Below, piece after piece: positions 9,331 to 19,818 of a DNA stretch of 64,000 nucleotides. This DNA comes from Aquicoccus porphyridii (GTDB lineage Bacteria; Pseudomonadota; Alphaproteobacteria; Rhodobacterales; Rhodobacteraceae). The stretch is taken from positions 105,298 through 169,297 of the forward strand of contig NZ_VINQ01000002.1 in the NCBI RefSeq assembly GCF_008369105.1, given 5' to 3'. A program made the position numbers and the translations under genes. Under the pieces are notes generated by a model. The model saw nothing but the letters and a program-made list of their open reading frames with translations, had not been told where the DNA came from and did no database searches. How positions within the stretch are numbered: the first letter of the stretch is position 1; each line of letters begins with the position of its first letter.

Positions 9331-9375
9331 CCCCCCGGCGCACGGGGGAGGGCGGGCGGGCCGTGCGCCGGGGGG
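9331..9375. repeat. Perfect 15-bp hairpin element downstream of soeC
   Basis: CCCCCCGGCGCACGG (9331-9345) and CCGTGCGCCGGGGGG (9361-9375) are perfect reverse complements around a G-rich 15-base loop. No T-run follows. The loop end and right arm recur at 1-25. Confidence 0.75.
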
Positions 9376-9549
9376 CGGCCCGCCGCATGTCGCGTCAACG
9401 GGTGTTCCCCCGCCCTGCGGCTCGCGTCACCCGACAGCCGGATGTCAGCCGGCCGGTGCGCAAGTCATCCCCGAAAAACGCTGCAATCCGATGCGAAGCC
9501 CGTTATGGAAACAGGTGACACGCGATCCCGTGGCAGGAGAGATGACGAC

Positions 9550-9774
9550 ATGGCCGACCGAATTCTGGATGCGAAAGGGCTCATCTGTCCGCTGCCCATT
9601 CTCAAGACGAGAAAGACCCTCAAGGCCATGAACACGGGCCAGGTTCTTGTGATCGAGGCCACCGATCCCGCCTCGGTCATTGATTTCGCCGCCTTCTGCA
9701 ACCAGACCGGAAACGAGCTTCTCAGCCAGTCCTCCAACGGCGATGTCTACAGGTTCGAGATCCGGCGCGGCTGA
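9550..9774 (+). CDS. TusA-like sulfur carrier protein
   Basis: A 74-residue protein of the TusA/SirA family. The signature LDAKGLICPLPILKTRKTLKAM carries the CPxP motif with the persulfide-carrying cysteine near residue 13. The ATG at 9550 is preceded by GGCAGGAGAG at a good distance. TusA proteins relay sulfane sulfur, either for thio-modification of tRNA and cofactors or in sulfur-oxidation pathways. Lying downstream of a SoeABC-type sulfite dehydrogenase, this one may supply or receive sulfur in sulfite/sulfane metabolism, which is inference. Confidence 0.85.
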   Translation: MADRILDAKGLICPLPILKTRKTLKAMNTGQVLVIEATDPASVIDFAAFCNQTGNELLSQSSNGDVYRFEIRRG

Positions 9775-9814
9775 CGCGCGCCCCCCAAGAGACCGCCAAT
9801 CCGGCCTGTTCCCC

Positions 9815-9851
9815 CATGCTCCGCAACCTGCGGCGCACGCGGTTGAGCATG
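9815..9851. repeat. Inverted repeat after the TusA-like gene
   Basis: CATGCTC (9815-9821) and GAGCATG (9845-9851) enclose a GC-rich loop that can pair further. It lies between two convergent genes and may act as a shared, T-run-free terminator hairpin. Confidence 0.4.
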
Positions 9852-9859
9852 TCCATCAC

Positions 9860-10297
9860 TCAGCGTTTCGACCGGTTCGTGATGTCGAGCGCAACCAGCG
9901 CCGAATGAATGCCATCACGCATCCCGCCCGGTGGATAGGGGCCAAAGACATTCGGCCCGACCCGAAAAGACACGCCGATCCGCGCCCCCGGCGCCTCGCG
10001 GAACCGGACCCGGTAAAGGTCGGTCTGGCTTGACAGTGACCGGGCAATCGCATCGCGCAGCTCGACCCGGCTCATCCGCCCGGTCCAGTCTTGACCCCAA
10101 TCCACATCCACCTCGACCATGGCCAGCCCGGACTCCACCCGCCCGCCGCTCGCAGAGGCGCCGCGCTCCGAACTGATCGCGAGCGGTTGAAGATGCGGAT
10201 CATCCGAGAAATGACTGGCAATGCGAACACCGATGGCCGGTGCGGCCAGCAGGACGAGAATCACAACCGGTCGTATCCAGTCGGTGTCGCGCTCCAT
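9860..10297 (-). CDS. Conserved-looking hypothetical protein with N-terminal membrane anchor
   Basis: A 145-residue protein I do not recognise. Residues 9-24 (IRPVVILVLLAAPAIG) form one membrane or signal-anchor segment, and the rest appears soluble and probably periplasmic, with a mixed alpha/beta look (MVEVDVDWGQDWTG, YRVRFREAPGARIGVSFRVGPNVFGPYPPGGM). A GGAG ribosome site precedes the ATG. It is convergent with the TusA-like gene and downstream of the frameshifted TrpD2-like gene on the same strand. No function is offered. Confidence 0.55.
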   Translation of the reverse strand: MERDTDWIRPVVILVLLAAPAIGVRIASHFSDDPHLQPLAISSERGASASGGRVESGLAMVEVDVDWGQDWTGRMSRVELRDAIARSLSSQTDLYRVRFREAPGARIGVSFRVGPNVFGPYPPGGMRDGIHSALVALDITNRSKR

Positions 10298-10403
10298 CTC
10301 CGCACCTGCCCCTTTGCCTTCACTGGGGCATTCTTGCAGATCAAGGCTTTCATATGATTAACCCCGCCCTGCGCCATCACGCTGCCCCGTCGCGAGGCGT
10401 CGA

Positions 10404-11416
10404 TCATGCGCGCGCGGGCAGGAAATCGCGGTCGCGCGCGGACCAGAGCGCGCGACCCATCTCCTCGGCCTCGGCCAATGACCCCGCCTTGCCCATGGTG
10501 CGCAATGTCACCGCGATGGTGCCGGTGATCGTGGCCTCCGCATAGCGATCCGCAACCTCGCCCCGCCAGACCTGCAAAAGGCGCCCGGTGTCCATCCCCT
10601 CGTCGGGCGGCTGATGCCCTTCGGACAGGATCTGCGGCCAGTTCTCGATCACCGGCTCCGCATCGCCATGGGTCGTCCAGACCTGCGTGGGCTTGTTGGG
10701 CCGACGCTCGATCTCGCCGCCCTCGCCGCGAAACACCGCCATGTTGGTAATATCCAGAAGCCGCGCCGCGCCGGAATGAATGTCCATGAAACCCCGGTGG
10801 AAAATCCCCTGCATCACCGTCGGCGCATCGAACGGGTTGAGCATGCGCGAAAACGAATGCACCGGGCTGCGCAGCCCGAAAACCGGGCGCAGGTCGATGA
10901 GATGGCGCAGGGCCGGGCTCATCACCTCGAGCGGCACATAGGCAAACCGCCGCGCCCGAACCTGGTCCGCCGCCTCGGACAGCGTCCCCGCCGCCGGAAA
11001 GCCCAATCCTTCCAACACCCCGCGCGTATAGATCCGCCCCGCCGTATGCCCCTCGGTCCCGTGCATCAGCACCGAATGACCCGCATCGACCAGCGCCATC
11101 ACCGACAGCACGAACCACGGCAGTTGAACCCGCTTGCCCGCATAAGAGGACCAGTCGATATCGACAAGCGGAATGTCATCGGGCACTTGAAACGTCCGCC
11201 GCGTGCCCATGGTGAACCCGGCGATCTCTTCGGGCGCCTCTTCCTTCAGCCGCAGCAGCATCAGGAACGCGCCGATCTGCTCGGGCAACGCCTCGCCGCG
11301 CAGGATCATCTCCATCGCCTCGACGCTTTCCTCAGCGTCAGATGCCGTTGCTTGGTCTTGCCGCGGCCCAGAATGGCCACGAATTTCGAAAACGGATGCG
11401 GCGTCGGCGCGTTCAT
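10404..11416 (-). pseudogene. TrpD2/YbiB-type glycosyl transferase family 3 protein with an N-terminal frameshift
   Basis: The family resembles anthranilate phosphoribosyltransferase; TrpD2/YbiB members bind nucleic acid instead of making tryptophan precursors. From 11416 the frame reads MNAPTPHPFSKFVAILGRGK and on to KQRHLT, then soon stops. One base off, the frame resumes as EESVEAMEMILRGEALPEQI and continues 303 residues from the ATG at 11315. The two parts join as expected for the family if one base is restored near 11335. Either the gene is truly broken, a shortened protein starts at 11315, or the base is a sequencing error. The downstream part is otherwise intact (GKRVQLPWFVLSVMALVDAG, HGTEGHTAGRIYTRGVLEGLG). 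Confidence 0.75.
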
Positions 11417-11635
11417 CGCGGCCCCCTTGGATCAGTCATTGGTCACAGTCGCATCGGAACGGTCGGCGGGCAAGGTGCCAGGCGCCGACGCCCGCCGACC
11501 ACCGCTTGCGCCTCTCCCCGGGTCAGGGCATCCTCGGGCGACACCGCCCTGCACACCGACGAGGCCGGGGCGCCGGGCCGAACGGCAACGCCTGACCCCG
11601 CCCGTCCCCGCCTCACCCAACCGAAAGCAAGCACC

Positions 11636-13072
11636 ATGGACAATCTTCCCATCTTTCTCGGCATCAAGGGCAAGAAGGTCGTGGTCGATGGCGGCGACAC
11701 CGTGGCCGCCCGCCGGGTCGAACGCGCGCGCTCTGCCGGGGCAAGGGTCTGGGTCTTCGATCCCCACCCCACGCAGGAACTCCAGATGCAGTTGGGCGAT
11801 CCCGAGGTCACCCATCACGCCCGCCTGCCCACGCGCGAGGATGTTCGCGGCGCGTTCGTGGTCTGGGGTGCCTCCGAAGACGACGACCGCGACACCCGGC
11901 TCTACCAATGGACGCGCGAAGAGGGCTGCCTTGCCAATATCGCCGACCGGCCCGAGCTGTGCGATTTCATCACCCCCTCGATCGTCGACCGCTCGCCCAT
12001 CGTGGTGGCGGTCTCGACCGGCGGCGTGGCCCCCGTGATCGGCCGCATCCTGCGCGCCCGCATCGAATCCACCCTGCCCGCCACGTTCGGGCGGCTGGCG
12101 CGATTCGTCGGCCAGTTCCGCGCGCGCATCGCCACGACCTTCCCGGGCGGGCGCGAACGGCGGCATTTCTGGGAGAACATGATCGAAGGCCCGGCAGGCG
12201 ATCTTTTCCTCGCCGGCGACACCGCTCGCGCGACCGCAAGGATCGAACAGGATCTGGCCGACGCCGCCTCGGGCAAAAGCCAGTCCACCGGCGAGGTCTG
12301 GCTGGTCGGGGCCGGTCCCGGCGATCCCGACCTCTTGACCTTCCGCGCCCTGCGCCTGATGCAACGCGCCGACGTCGTGCTCTATGACCGGCTGATCGGC
12401 GAGGACATCCTCGCCCTCGTGCGCCGCGACGCGACACGCATCTATGTCGGCAAGGCGCCGTCGGATCACACCATGTCGCAGGAAGAGATTTCCGCGCGGA
12501 TGGTGCGCCTCGCCCGCGAAGGCAACCGCGTGCTGCGCCTCAAGGGGGGCGATCCCTTCATCTTCGGGCGCGGCGGCGAAGAGATCGAGGTGCTGGCCAA
12601 GGCAGGCATCGGCTTTCAGGTCGTGCCCGGCATCACCGCCGCCGCCGGATGCGGCGCCTATGCGGGCATCCCGCTCACCCATCGCGACCACGCCCAATCC
12701 TGCGTCATGGTCACCGCCCATGGCCGCGACGGCGTGCTGGGGCTCGACTGGGAGGTGCTGGTGCGCCCGGGCCAGACCACGGCGATCTACATGGGGCTTT
12801 CTGCGCTCGACGCGCTGACCGGCGGCTTTGCCGCACATGGCATCGACATGAGCACCCCCGTCGCGGTGATCGAGAACGGCACCCGCCCCGATCAGCGCGT
12901 CGTCACCGGTACGCTGGCCGATATCGCCACCCGTGTCACCGCCGCCGGGATCACCGGCCCGTCGATGATCCTCGTGGGTTCGGTCGTGCGCCTGCGCGAC
13001 ACGCTCAACTGGGGCGTGGACGACGCGGTCCATGAAATGAGCCTCGCCTCGTCCAAGAGGTTCGATCTCTGA
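11636..13072 (+). CDS. cysG: Siroheme synthase CysG (trifunctional)
   Basis: A 478-residue fusion that makes siroheme from uroporphyrinogen III. The N-terminal part (about 1-215) is the NAD-dependent precorrin-2 dehydrogenase/ferrochelatase, though its start (LPIFLGIKGKKVVVDGGDTVAARRVERA) has a variant nucleotide-binding loop. The C-terminal part (about 219-478) is SAM-uroporphyrinogen methyltransferase, with VWLVGAGPGDPDLLT, RLKGGDPFIFGRGGEE, VPGITAAAGCGAYAGIPLTHR and the ITGPSMILVGSVV end. Siroheme is needed by assimilatory sulfite and nitrite reductases, but no such reductase follows here; the next gene is convergent pseC. The divergent neighbour is the frameshifted TrpD2-like gene. Confidence 0.9.
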   Translation: MDNLPIFLGIKGKKVVVDGGDTVAARRVERARSAGARVWVFDPHPTQELQMQLGDPEVTHHARLPTREDVRGAFVVWGASEDDDRDTRLYQWTREEGCLANIADRPELCDFITPSIVDRSPIVVAVSTGGVAPVIGRILRARIESTLPATFGRLARFVGQFRARIATTFPGGRERRHFWENMIEGPAGDLFLAGDTARATARIEQDLADAASGKSQSTGEVWLVGAGPGDPDLLTFRALRLMQRADVVLYDRLIGEDILALVRRDATRIYVGKAPSDHTMSQEEISARMVRLAREGNRVLRLKGGDPFIFGRGGEEIEVLAKAGIGFQVVPGITAAAGCGAYAGIPLTHRDHAQSCVMVTAHGRDGVLGLDWEVLVRPGQTTAIYMGLSALDALTGGFAAHGIDMSTPVAVIENGTRPDQRVVTGTLADIATRVTAAGITGPSMILVGSVVRLRDTLNWGVDDAVHEMSLASSKRFDL

Positions 13073-13096
13073 GAGCCCCCGGCGGACTGAACGCGA

Positions 13097-15252
<2,156 letters not shown>

Positions 15253-15812
15253 TTAGCAGTTCTCCTAATGATTTTTTTTGCCACTCCGTAGCCCACTTTC
15301 CCGAACGTGACAAGCTGCAGAATAAGGGCCTCATAGCCCTCCCGTTGTTCGAAGTCAAAACCCTTGCGCAGGCTCGCCCGGATCGGCGGATTTTCGACGT
15401 CTCTACCGTGATCCCTCCGGCCAAACCCGCACCCGGCCCCACTCAGGTCAACGAAAGCGCCCCCCCATCGGGACCGCGGCCTGTTTCGGGTCTTGTGAAA
15501 GGTTTCGGGGCGGGCCAGAACCGCCGTGGCATGGATCATGCGCGGAAATCGCCCATCGAATGCCCATCGGGCGCAAAGACGTGTTGAGGCGCAACGTTTC
15601 GCATGTCACGACAGGGTGCAGATCGAGGAGACAGCGCATGGCATACTGGGGTAAACGGTGACGGGTCTTCGGATGGGTCGTCTTGACGGTGCCGCTCCGC
15701 AACGCGGTCGGCAGGGCGCGGCCCACCGGGTGCACGTCGAACGAGTCATGACCATGGCCACCGCCGTTCTCGCCCGCGCTTTCAACCTCCGGCATCTGCG
15801 GCGGGGCACCCG
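15253..15812. other. Gene-free region between pseB and moeA
   Basis: About 560 bases of divergent intergenic DNA. It holds presumed promoters for pseBC and moeA but no clear -35/-10 pair that I would defend. A minus-strand frame through 15448-15924 has an unusual composition and runs antisense into moeA; I see no family in it. Possibly the remains of a lost gene. Confidence 0.5.
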
Positions 15813-17081
15813 ATGACCGACACCCCCAAACCGACCGATCGCGACCTCGCAGACTGCGATGCGGGCGCCGCCTCGGCACTGCTGTCCTGGCAGGACGCAC
15901 AGGCCATCGGCCTCGGCCTTGCACATCCCGTGAGCGGCATGGATCACGTCCCCCTCGCCACGGCCACCGGCCGGGTCACGGCGGATGCGACGCGCTCGCC
16001 GGTCCCCCTGCCCCCGTTCGACAATTCGGCGATGGATGGTTTCGCCCTGCGCACCGCCGACCTGATCGGCCCGCCGCCCTGGTCGCTGCCGGTCGCCGGT
16101 CGCGTTGCGGCGGGCGAGGCCGGGACGCCCCTGCCCCCCGGCACCTGCCTGCGCATCCTGACCGGCGCGGCGGTGCCCGAAGGTGCCGACTGTATCGTGA
16201 TGCAGGAACATGTGACACGGCTGGACGGCACGATCCTGCTGGAAACCCGCCCCGCGCCCGGTCTCAACATCCGTCGCCAGGCCGAGGATCTGCCCAAGGG
16301 CGGCGTCGTGCTCCCCAAGGGCCGGGTGATCGGCCCGCGAGAAGCCGCCGTTCTGGCGGCAAGTGGCTGGGCCCGGGTTCCGGTGCATCGCCGCGTGCGG
16401 GTTGCGCTGTTCTGCTCCGGGTCGGAACTGCGCGACCCCGGCGATCCGCTCGCGCCGGGCCAGATCTGGAATTCCAACCGCTACCTGCTCGCCGCCGCCC
16501 TCGCCAGCCCATGGATCGACCTGCACGACATGGGCGCCGTGCCCGACAACCCCGCAAAGCTCGCCGCAACGCTGGTCGCGGCGGCCCGAGACGCCGACAT
16601 GGTCATTTCGACCGGCGGCATGGCCGACGGGGACGAGGATCACATGCCCCGCCTCCTGCGCGACGCGGGCGGCCAGGTCGACGCCCTGCGCGTGGCAATC
16701 AAGCCCGGCAAGCCGGTGGGCCTCGGCCGGTTGGGCGATGCCCTCTATGTCGGCCTGCCGGGCAACCCGGTTGCGGCCTTCGTGACATGGACCTGCCTTG
16801 GTGCGCCCATCCTGCGCGCGCTGGCCGGATTTGCCGAACCGGGCCTCACCTTCGATCGCGTCCGCCTGTCCGATGGCCTCGATCGCCGCCCCGGCCGGTC
16901 CGAGTTTCGCCCCGCGCAATTGCTGGGCCCGGGCGCCGACGGGCTTGACCGGGTCCGCCTCATGACCGCGTCGTTTTCCGCGCGAATCGCGCTTCTGGCA
17001 CAGGCCGACGGTCTTGCCCTGATCCCCGCCGAGGCCACGACACTCCCCGAGGGTGCTCTGATCGACTTCCTGCCCTTCTGA
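15813..17081 (+). CDS. moeA: Molybdopterin molybdenumtransferase MoeA
   Basis: A 422-residue enzyme that inserts molybdate into adenylylated molybdopterin to make Mo cofactor. Family signatures appear in order: PLPPFDNSAMDGFALRTADL near residue 67, GRVAAGEAGTPLPPGTCLRILTGA, GADCIVMQEHV, the molybdopterin-binding STGGMADGDEDHMP near 268, and GLPGNPVAAFVTW near 316. Length is normal for the family. The product is needed by the SoeA-type molybdoenzyme encoded 8 kb to the left, though it should serve all molybdoenzymes. A haloacid dehalogenase gene follows on the same strand after about 160 bases. Confidence 0.93.
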   Translation: MTDTPKPTDRDLADCDAGAASALLSWQDAQAIGLGLAHPVSGMDHVPLATATGRVTADATRSPVPLPPFDNSAMDGFALRTADLIGPPPWSLPVAGRVAAGEAGTPLPPGTCLRILTGAAVPEGADCIVMQEHVTRLDGTILLETRPAPGLNIRRQAEDLPKGGVVLPKGRVIGPREAAVLAASGWARVPVHRRVRVALFCSGSELRDPGDPLAPGQIWNSNRYLLAAALASPWIDLHDMGAVPDNPAKLAATLVAAARDADMVISTGGMADGDEDHMPRLLRDAGGQVDALRVAIKPGKPVGLGRLGDALYVGLPGNPVAAFVTWTCLGAPILRALAGFAEPGLTFDRVRLSDGLDRRPGRSEFRPAQLLGPGADGLDRVRLMTASFSARIALLAQADGLALIPAEATTLPEGALIDFLPF

Positions 17082-17240
17082 CAAAAGGGCGCGGGTGCAG
17101 GCGGTTCGGGACACCCCCGATCCATGAGCGGCAGTCATCAATGCCCCGGGAACACGCGCCGCGGCCATGGCATTGATGGTTCACGTCCGCCGCGAAACGT
17201 CATACCCTTCCCCGACCCGATCTCGAAACGCAAAGGCCCC

Positions 17241-17915
17241 ATGATGATACAGGCGCTCATCTTCGACGTGTTCGGCACCTGCGTCGACTGGCGCAACTCG
17301 GTCGCCCGCGCGGTCGCGCGGCAATTGCCCGGCGTCGATGCCACCGCCTTTGCCGAAGCATGGCGCGCCGAATATGACCCCGCCATGGCCCGTATCCGCG
17401 ACGGCGGGCGGGGCTATGTGCCGCTCGACGATCTGCACCTTGAAAACCTGCACCGCACCGCGCAGAACTTCGGGGTGGAGGCCCCCGACAGCCTCAACAC
17501 CGCGTGGGAAAGGCTCGACCCCTGGCCGGATGTGACGGACGGACTCAACGCCATGCGCCAAACCCGCATCATCGCCCCCTGCTCGAACGGCTCGATCGCC
17601 CTCATGACCCGGCTGGCGCGGTACGCGCAACTGCCGTGGGATTGCATCCTCGGGGCCGAGATCGCGCGGGATTACAAGCCCAAGCCGGCGGTCTATCTCG
17701 CCTCCTGCGCCGCGCTGCGCCTGCCCGCCCACGCGGTGATGATGGTCGCGGCGCATAACGGCGATCTGCATGCCGCCCGCGCCGCAGGGCTCAAGACGGC
17801 CTTTGTCCCCCGCCCCGCCGAACACGGACCCGGCCAGACCACCGACCTTGCCCCCGATGCCGAATGGGACATCGTGGCCGACGATTTCAACGACCTCGCG
17901 GCGCGGCTGTCCTGA
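17241..17915 (+). CDS. Haloacid dehalogenase, type II
   Basis: A 224-residue HAD-superfamily hydrolase close to (S)-2-haloacid dehalogenases. The nucleophile aspartate lies in IFDVFGTCVDW near residue 9, the Ser motif in APCSNGSIALM, the lysine in ARDYKPKPAVYLAS, and the last acidic motif in VMMVAAHNGDLHAARAAGLKTAFV. These are the type II haloacid dehalogenase signatures. I chose the ATG-ATG at 17241, since upstream codons do not resemble the family. True substrate could be a 2-haloacid or another small phosphate or halide ester. Confidence 0.85.
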   Translation: MMIQALIFDVFGTCVDWRNSVARAVARQLPGVDATAFAEAWRAEYDPAMARIRDGGRGYVPLDDLHLENLHRTAQNFGVEAPDSLNTAWERLDPWPDVTDGLNAMRQTRIIAPCSNGSIALMTRLARYAQLPWDCILGAEIARDYKPKPAVYLASCAALRLPAHAVMMVAAHNGDLHAARAAGLKTAFVPRPAEHGPGQTTDLAPDAEWDIVADDFNDLAARLS

Positions 17916-17925
17916 TCGTCCCCGC

Positions 17926-19110
17926 TCAGCCCGCCGTCACGTCATGGCCGTAAAGCCAGTCGAACTGGCGCAGCATCATGTCCGGGCGCACCTTCCCCGA
18001 CAGCCGCAGCACGTTATGCGCCACGAACCGCAGGGGCGGGAATTTCATGTGATATTTCCATGCGTTATCCGTCGCGGTGTTGACCACCCGCTGGACCCGC
18101 GCAAAGCGGCGCTGCCGATACGCGGCGAGCCCTTCGCCAAGGGTTCCCGCCCGCGCCAGCGCATCGGCCAGAACCCATGCATCCTCGATCGCCATCACCG
18201 CGCCCTGCGCCATGAACGGCAGCGTCGGATGCGCCGCATCGCCCAGAAGCGCCACGCCCTCGCCATGCCAATTCTGCGCAACCTCGTGACGGAACAGCCC
18301 CCACAGGTGACAGGTCTCGACCCGCGCCAGCATCTCCTGCACCGGCGCCCCGAAATCGGCGAAAGCCGCGCGCAGGTTGGCTGGCTCGTCGCGCTGGCTC
18401 CAGCTTTCGGCGATCCAGCCGCGGCGCTCCTCGACCGCCACCACGTTGATCAGCGATTCGCCACGCAACGGATAGCTCACCACATGCCGCCCCGGCCCCA
18501 TATGCACGCGGCTGACCGGCCCCAGCCCAAGGTCGTTCGGAATCACCGCCCGCCACGCGACATGCCCGGTAAAGAACGGCGCCTCGGTCCCGTTGAGAAC
18601 CGCCCGCAGCCGCGAATGCACCCCGTCCGCCCCGATCACCAGGTCGGCGCGCCGCTCGCCCCCACCGGCCAGCGTCACGACCGGCTCGGGCCCGTCCGCA
18701 ACATCCGCAACCTCTGCGCCCAGCTCGATCTCGACCCCCGCCGCGCGCGCGCCCGCCTCCAGCACCCCGATCAGATCGGCCCGGTGGACCTGGTAATAGG
18801 CCCCGCCCTGTCGCGTCAGGTCAAGCCGCGTGACCTCTCGCCCGTGATGATCGCAAAGCTGCACCGCGCGGCCCCGCACCGCCCCCGCAGCGATCAGCGC
18901 CTCCTCCAGCCCCAGCGCGCGCAACACCACCGCGCCGTTGGGGCTGATCTGAAGACCCGCGCCGACCTCCGCGATGGCCCCGGCCTGTTCCAGAACCCTG
19001 ACCCGCGCCCCGCGCAACGCCAATGCCCGCGCCAGCGTCAGCCCGCCAATGCCGCCCCCCACCACGAGGGCGCGCAAACCGTCGAGTCGTGGCTCGTTCC
19101 TCTCGCTCAT
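17926..19110 (-). CDS. FAD-dependent aromatic monooxygenase (salicylate-hydroxylase-like)
   Basis: A 394-residue single-component flavoprotein monooxygenase. The FAD-binding motif is LVVGGGIGGLTLARALALRGARVRVLEQ (residues about 15-42), with the AEVGAGLQISPNGAVVLRALGL block typical of salicylate or 6-hydroxynicotinate hydroxylases. A DG motif is at DLVIGADGVHSRLRAVL, and the second FAD contact at VALLGDAAHPTLPFMAQGAVMAIEDA. It uses NAD(P)H and oxygen to hydroxylate an aromatic acid; the substrate is unknown. It is downstream of dksA, with a terminator hairpin between them, so it probably has its own promoter. Confidence 0.85.
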   Translation of the reverse strand: MSERNEPRLDGLRALVVGGGIGGLTLARALALRGARVRVLEQAGAIAEVGAGLQISPNGAVVLRALGLEEALIAAGAVRGRAVQLCDHHGREVTRLDLTRQGGAYYQVHRADLIGVLEAGARAAGVEIELGAEVADVADGPEPVVTLAGGGERRADLVIGADGVHSRLRAVLNGTEAPFFTGHVAWRAVIPNDLGLGPVSRVHMGPGRHVVSYPLRGESLINVVAVEERRGWIAESWSQRDEPANLRAAFADFGAPVQEMLARVETCHLWGLFRHEVAQNWHGEGVALLGDAAHPTLPFMAQGAVMAIEDAWVLADALARAGTLGEGLAAYRQRRFARVQRVVNTATDNAWKYHMKFPPLRFVAHNVLRLSGKVRPDMMLRQFDWLYGHDVTAG

Positions 19111-19125
19111 GGAGTCACCGTCCTA

Positions 19126-19154
19126 CGAAAAACGCCGGAGCGAAAGCCCCGGCG
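19126..19154 (-). terminator. Intrinsic terminator after dksA
   Basis: On the minus strand the stem CGCCGGGGC-TTTC-GCTCCGGCG (with one G-T pair) is followed directly by GTTTTTCG. It begins about 30 bases after the dksA stop. Confidence 0.75.
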
Positions 19155-19182
19155 CCGGTCGTTCTTCTCTATCCGCACGCGC

Positions 19183-19605
19183 TCAATCGTCGCGATGCAC
19201 CTTCTCGCGCCGCTCGTGGCGTTCCTGCGCCTCAAGGCTCATCGTGGCGATGGGCCGCGCATCCAGCCGCTTGATGCTGATCGGCTCCCCGGTCACTTCG
19301 CAATAGCCGTATTCGCCCTCTTCGATTCGGCGCAGCGCCGCGTCGATCTTGGCCACGAGCTTGCGTTGACGATCCCGCGTGCGCAACTCCAGCGCCCGGT
19401 CGGTCTCCTCGCTGGCGCGGTCGGCGACGTCGGGAATGTTGCGGGTGCCAGACTGAAGCCCCTCGATCGTGTCGCGGCTGTCTCCGAGAAGGTCCAGCCG
19501 CCAGGCCAGCAGCTTCCTGCGGAAATATTCAAGCTGTCGGTCGTTCATGAATGGCTCGTCCTCAGCGGGACGATAATCGTCGGGCAGAAAGACTTCCACT
19601 TTCAT
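19183..19605 (-). CDS. dksA: RNA polymerase-binding transcription factor DksA, single-cysteine form
   Basis: A 140-residue DksA that binds the secondary channel of RNA polymerase and mediates the stringent response with ppGpp. The coiled coil covers about residues 20-95 and has the tip segment DVADRASEETDRALELRTRDRQRKL. The C-terminal globule reads YGYCEVTGEPISIKRLDARPIATM and keeps only one of the four zinc cysteines, as in the non-classical Rhodobacter DksA. I chose the ATG at 19605, which has a strong GAGGGAGCGGAG just upstream; an ATG at 19638 would add 11 residues. A four-Cys paralogue lies at 62432-62755. Confidence 0.88.
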   Translation of the reverse strand: MKVEVFLPDDYRPAEDEPFMNDRQLEYFRRKLLAWRLDLLGDSRDTIEGLQSGTRNIPDVADRASEETDRALELRTRDRQRKLVAKIDAALRRIEEGEYGYCEVTGEPISIKRLDARPIATMSLEAQERHERREKVHRDD

Positions 19606-19818
19606 CTCCGCTCCCTCAATTGTGCCAAGATCGGACATTGGTTTCCCTCTTGCGCCTGCCTCTTACCGCCCCATCAACGGATTGTCACTACCCCAAAACC
19701 GGTTTCCTCGGCTTTGTCGATTTTTGCTGATGTTAGAAAGGACTGGCGGCACATTGCGGTCATATTGCGTCTCCTTTAGGGTGCCGCCGAAACCCAAGTC
19801 AGAACGGATGACGCGCCG

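Larger units (their letters stand above)
9234..9549. other. Gene-free spacer with two repeat elements
   Basis: Between soeC and the TusA-like gene no coding frame is convincing. It contains a copy of a dispersed 23-base repeat (9265-9287), a perfect 15-bp hairpin (9331-9375) and a 16-base segment (9432-9447) shared with 40196-40211. It reads like a landing site for several intergenic repeats. Confidence 0.6.

Noticed and set aside
15606-17168. A 520-codon frame antisense to moeA
   Set aside because: All MoeA motifs are on the plus strand; the antisense product is low-complexity.
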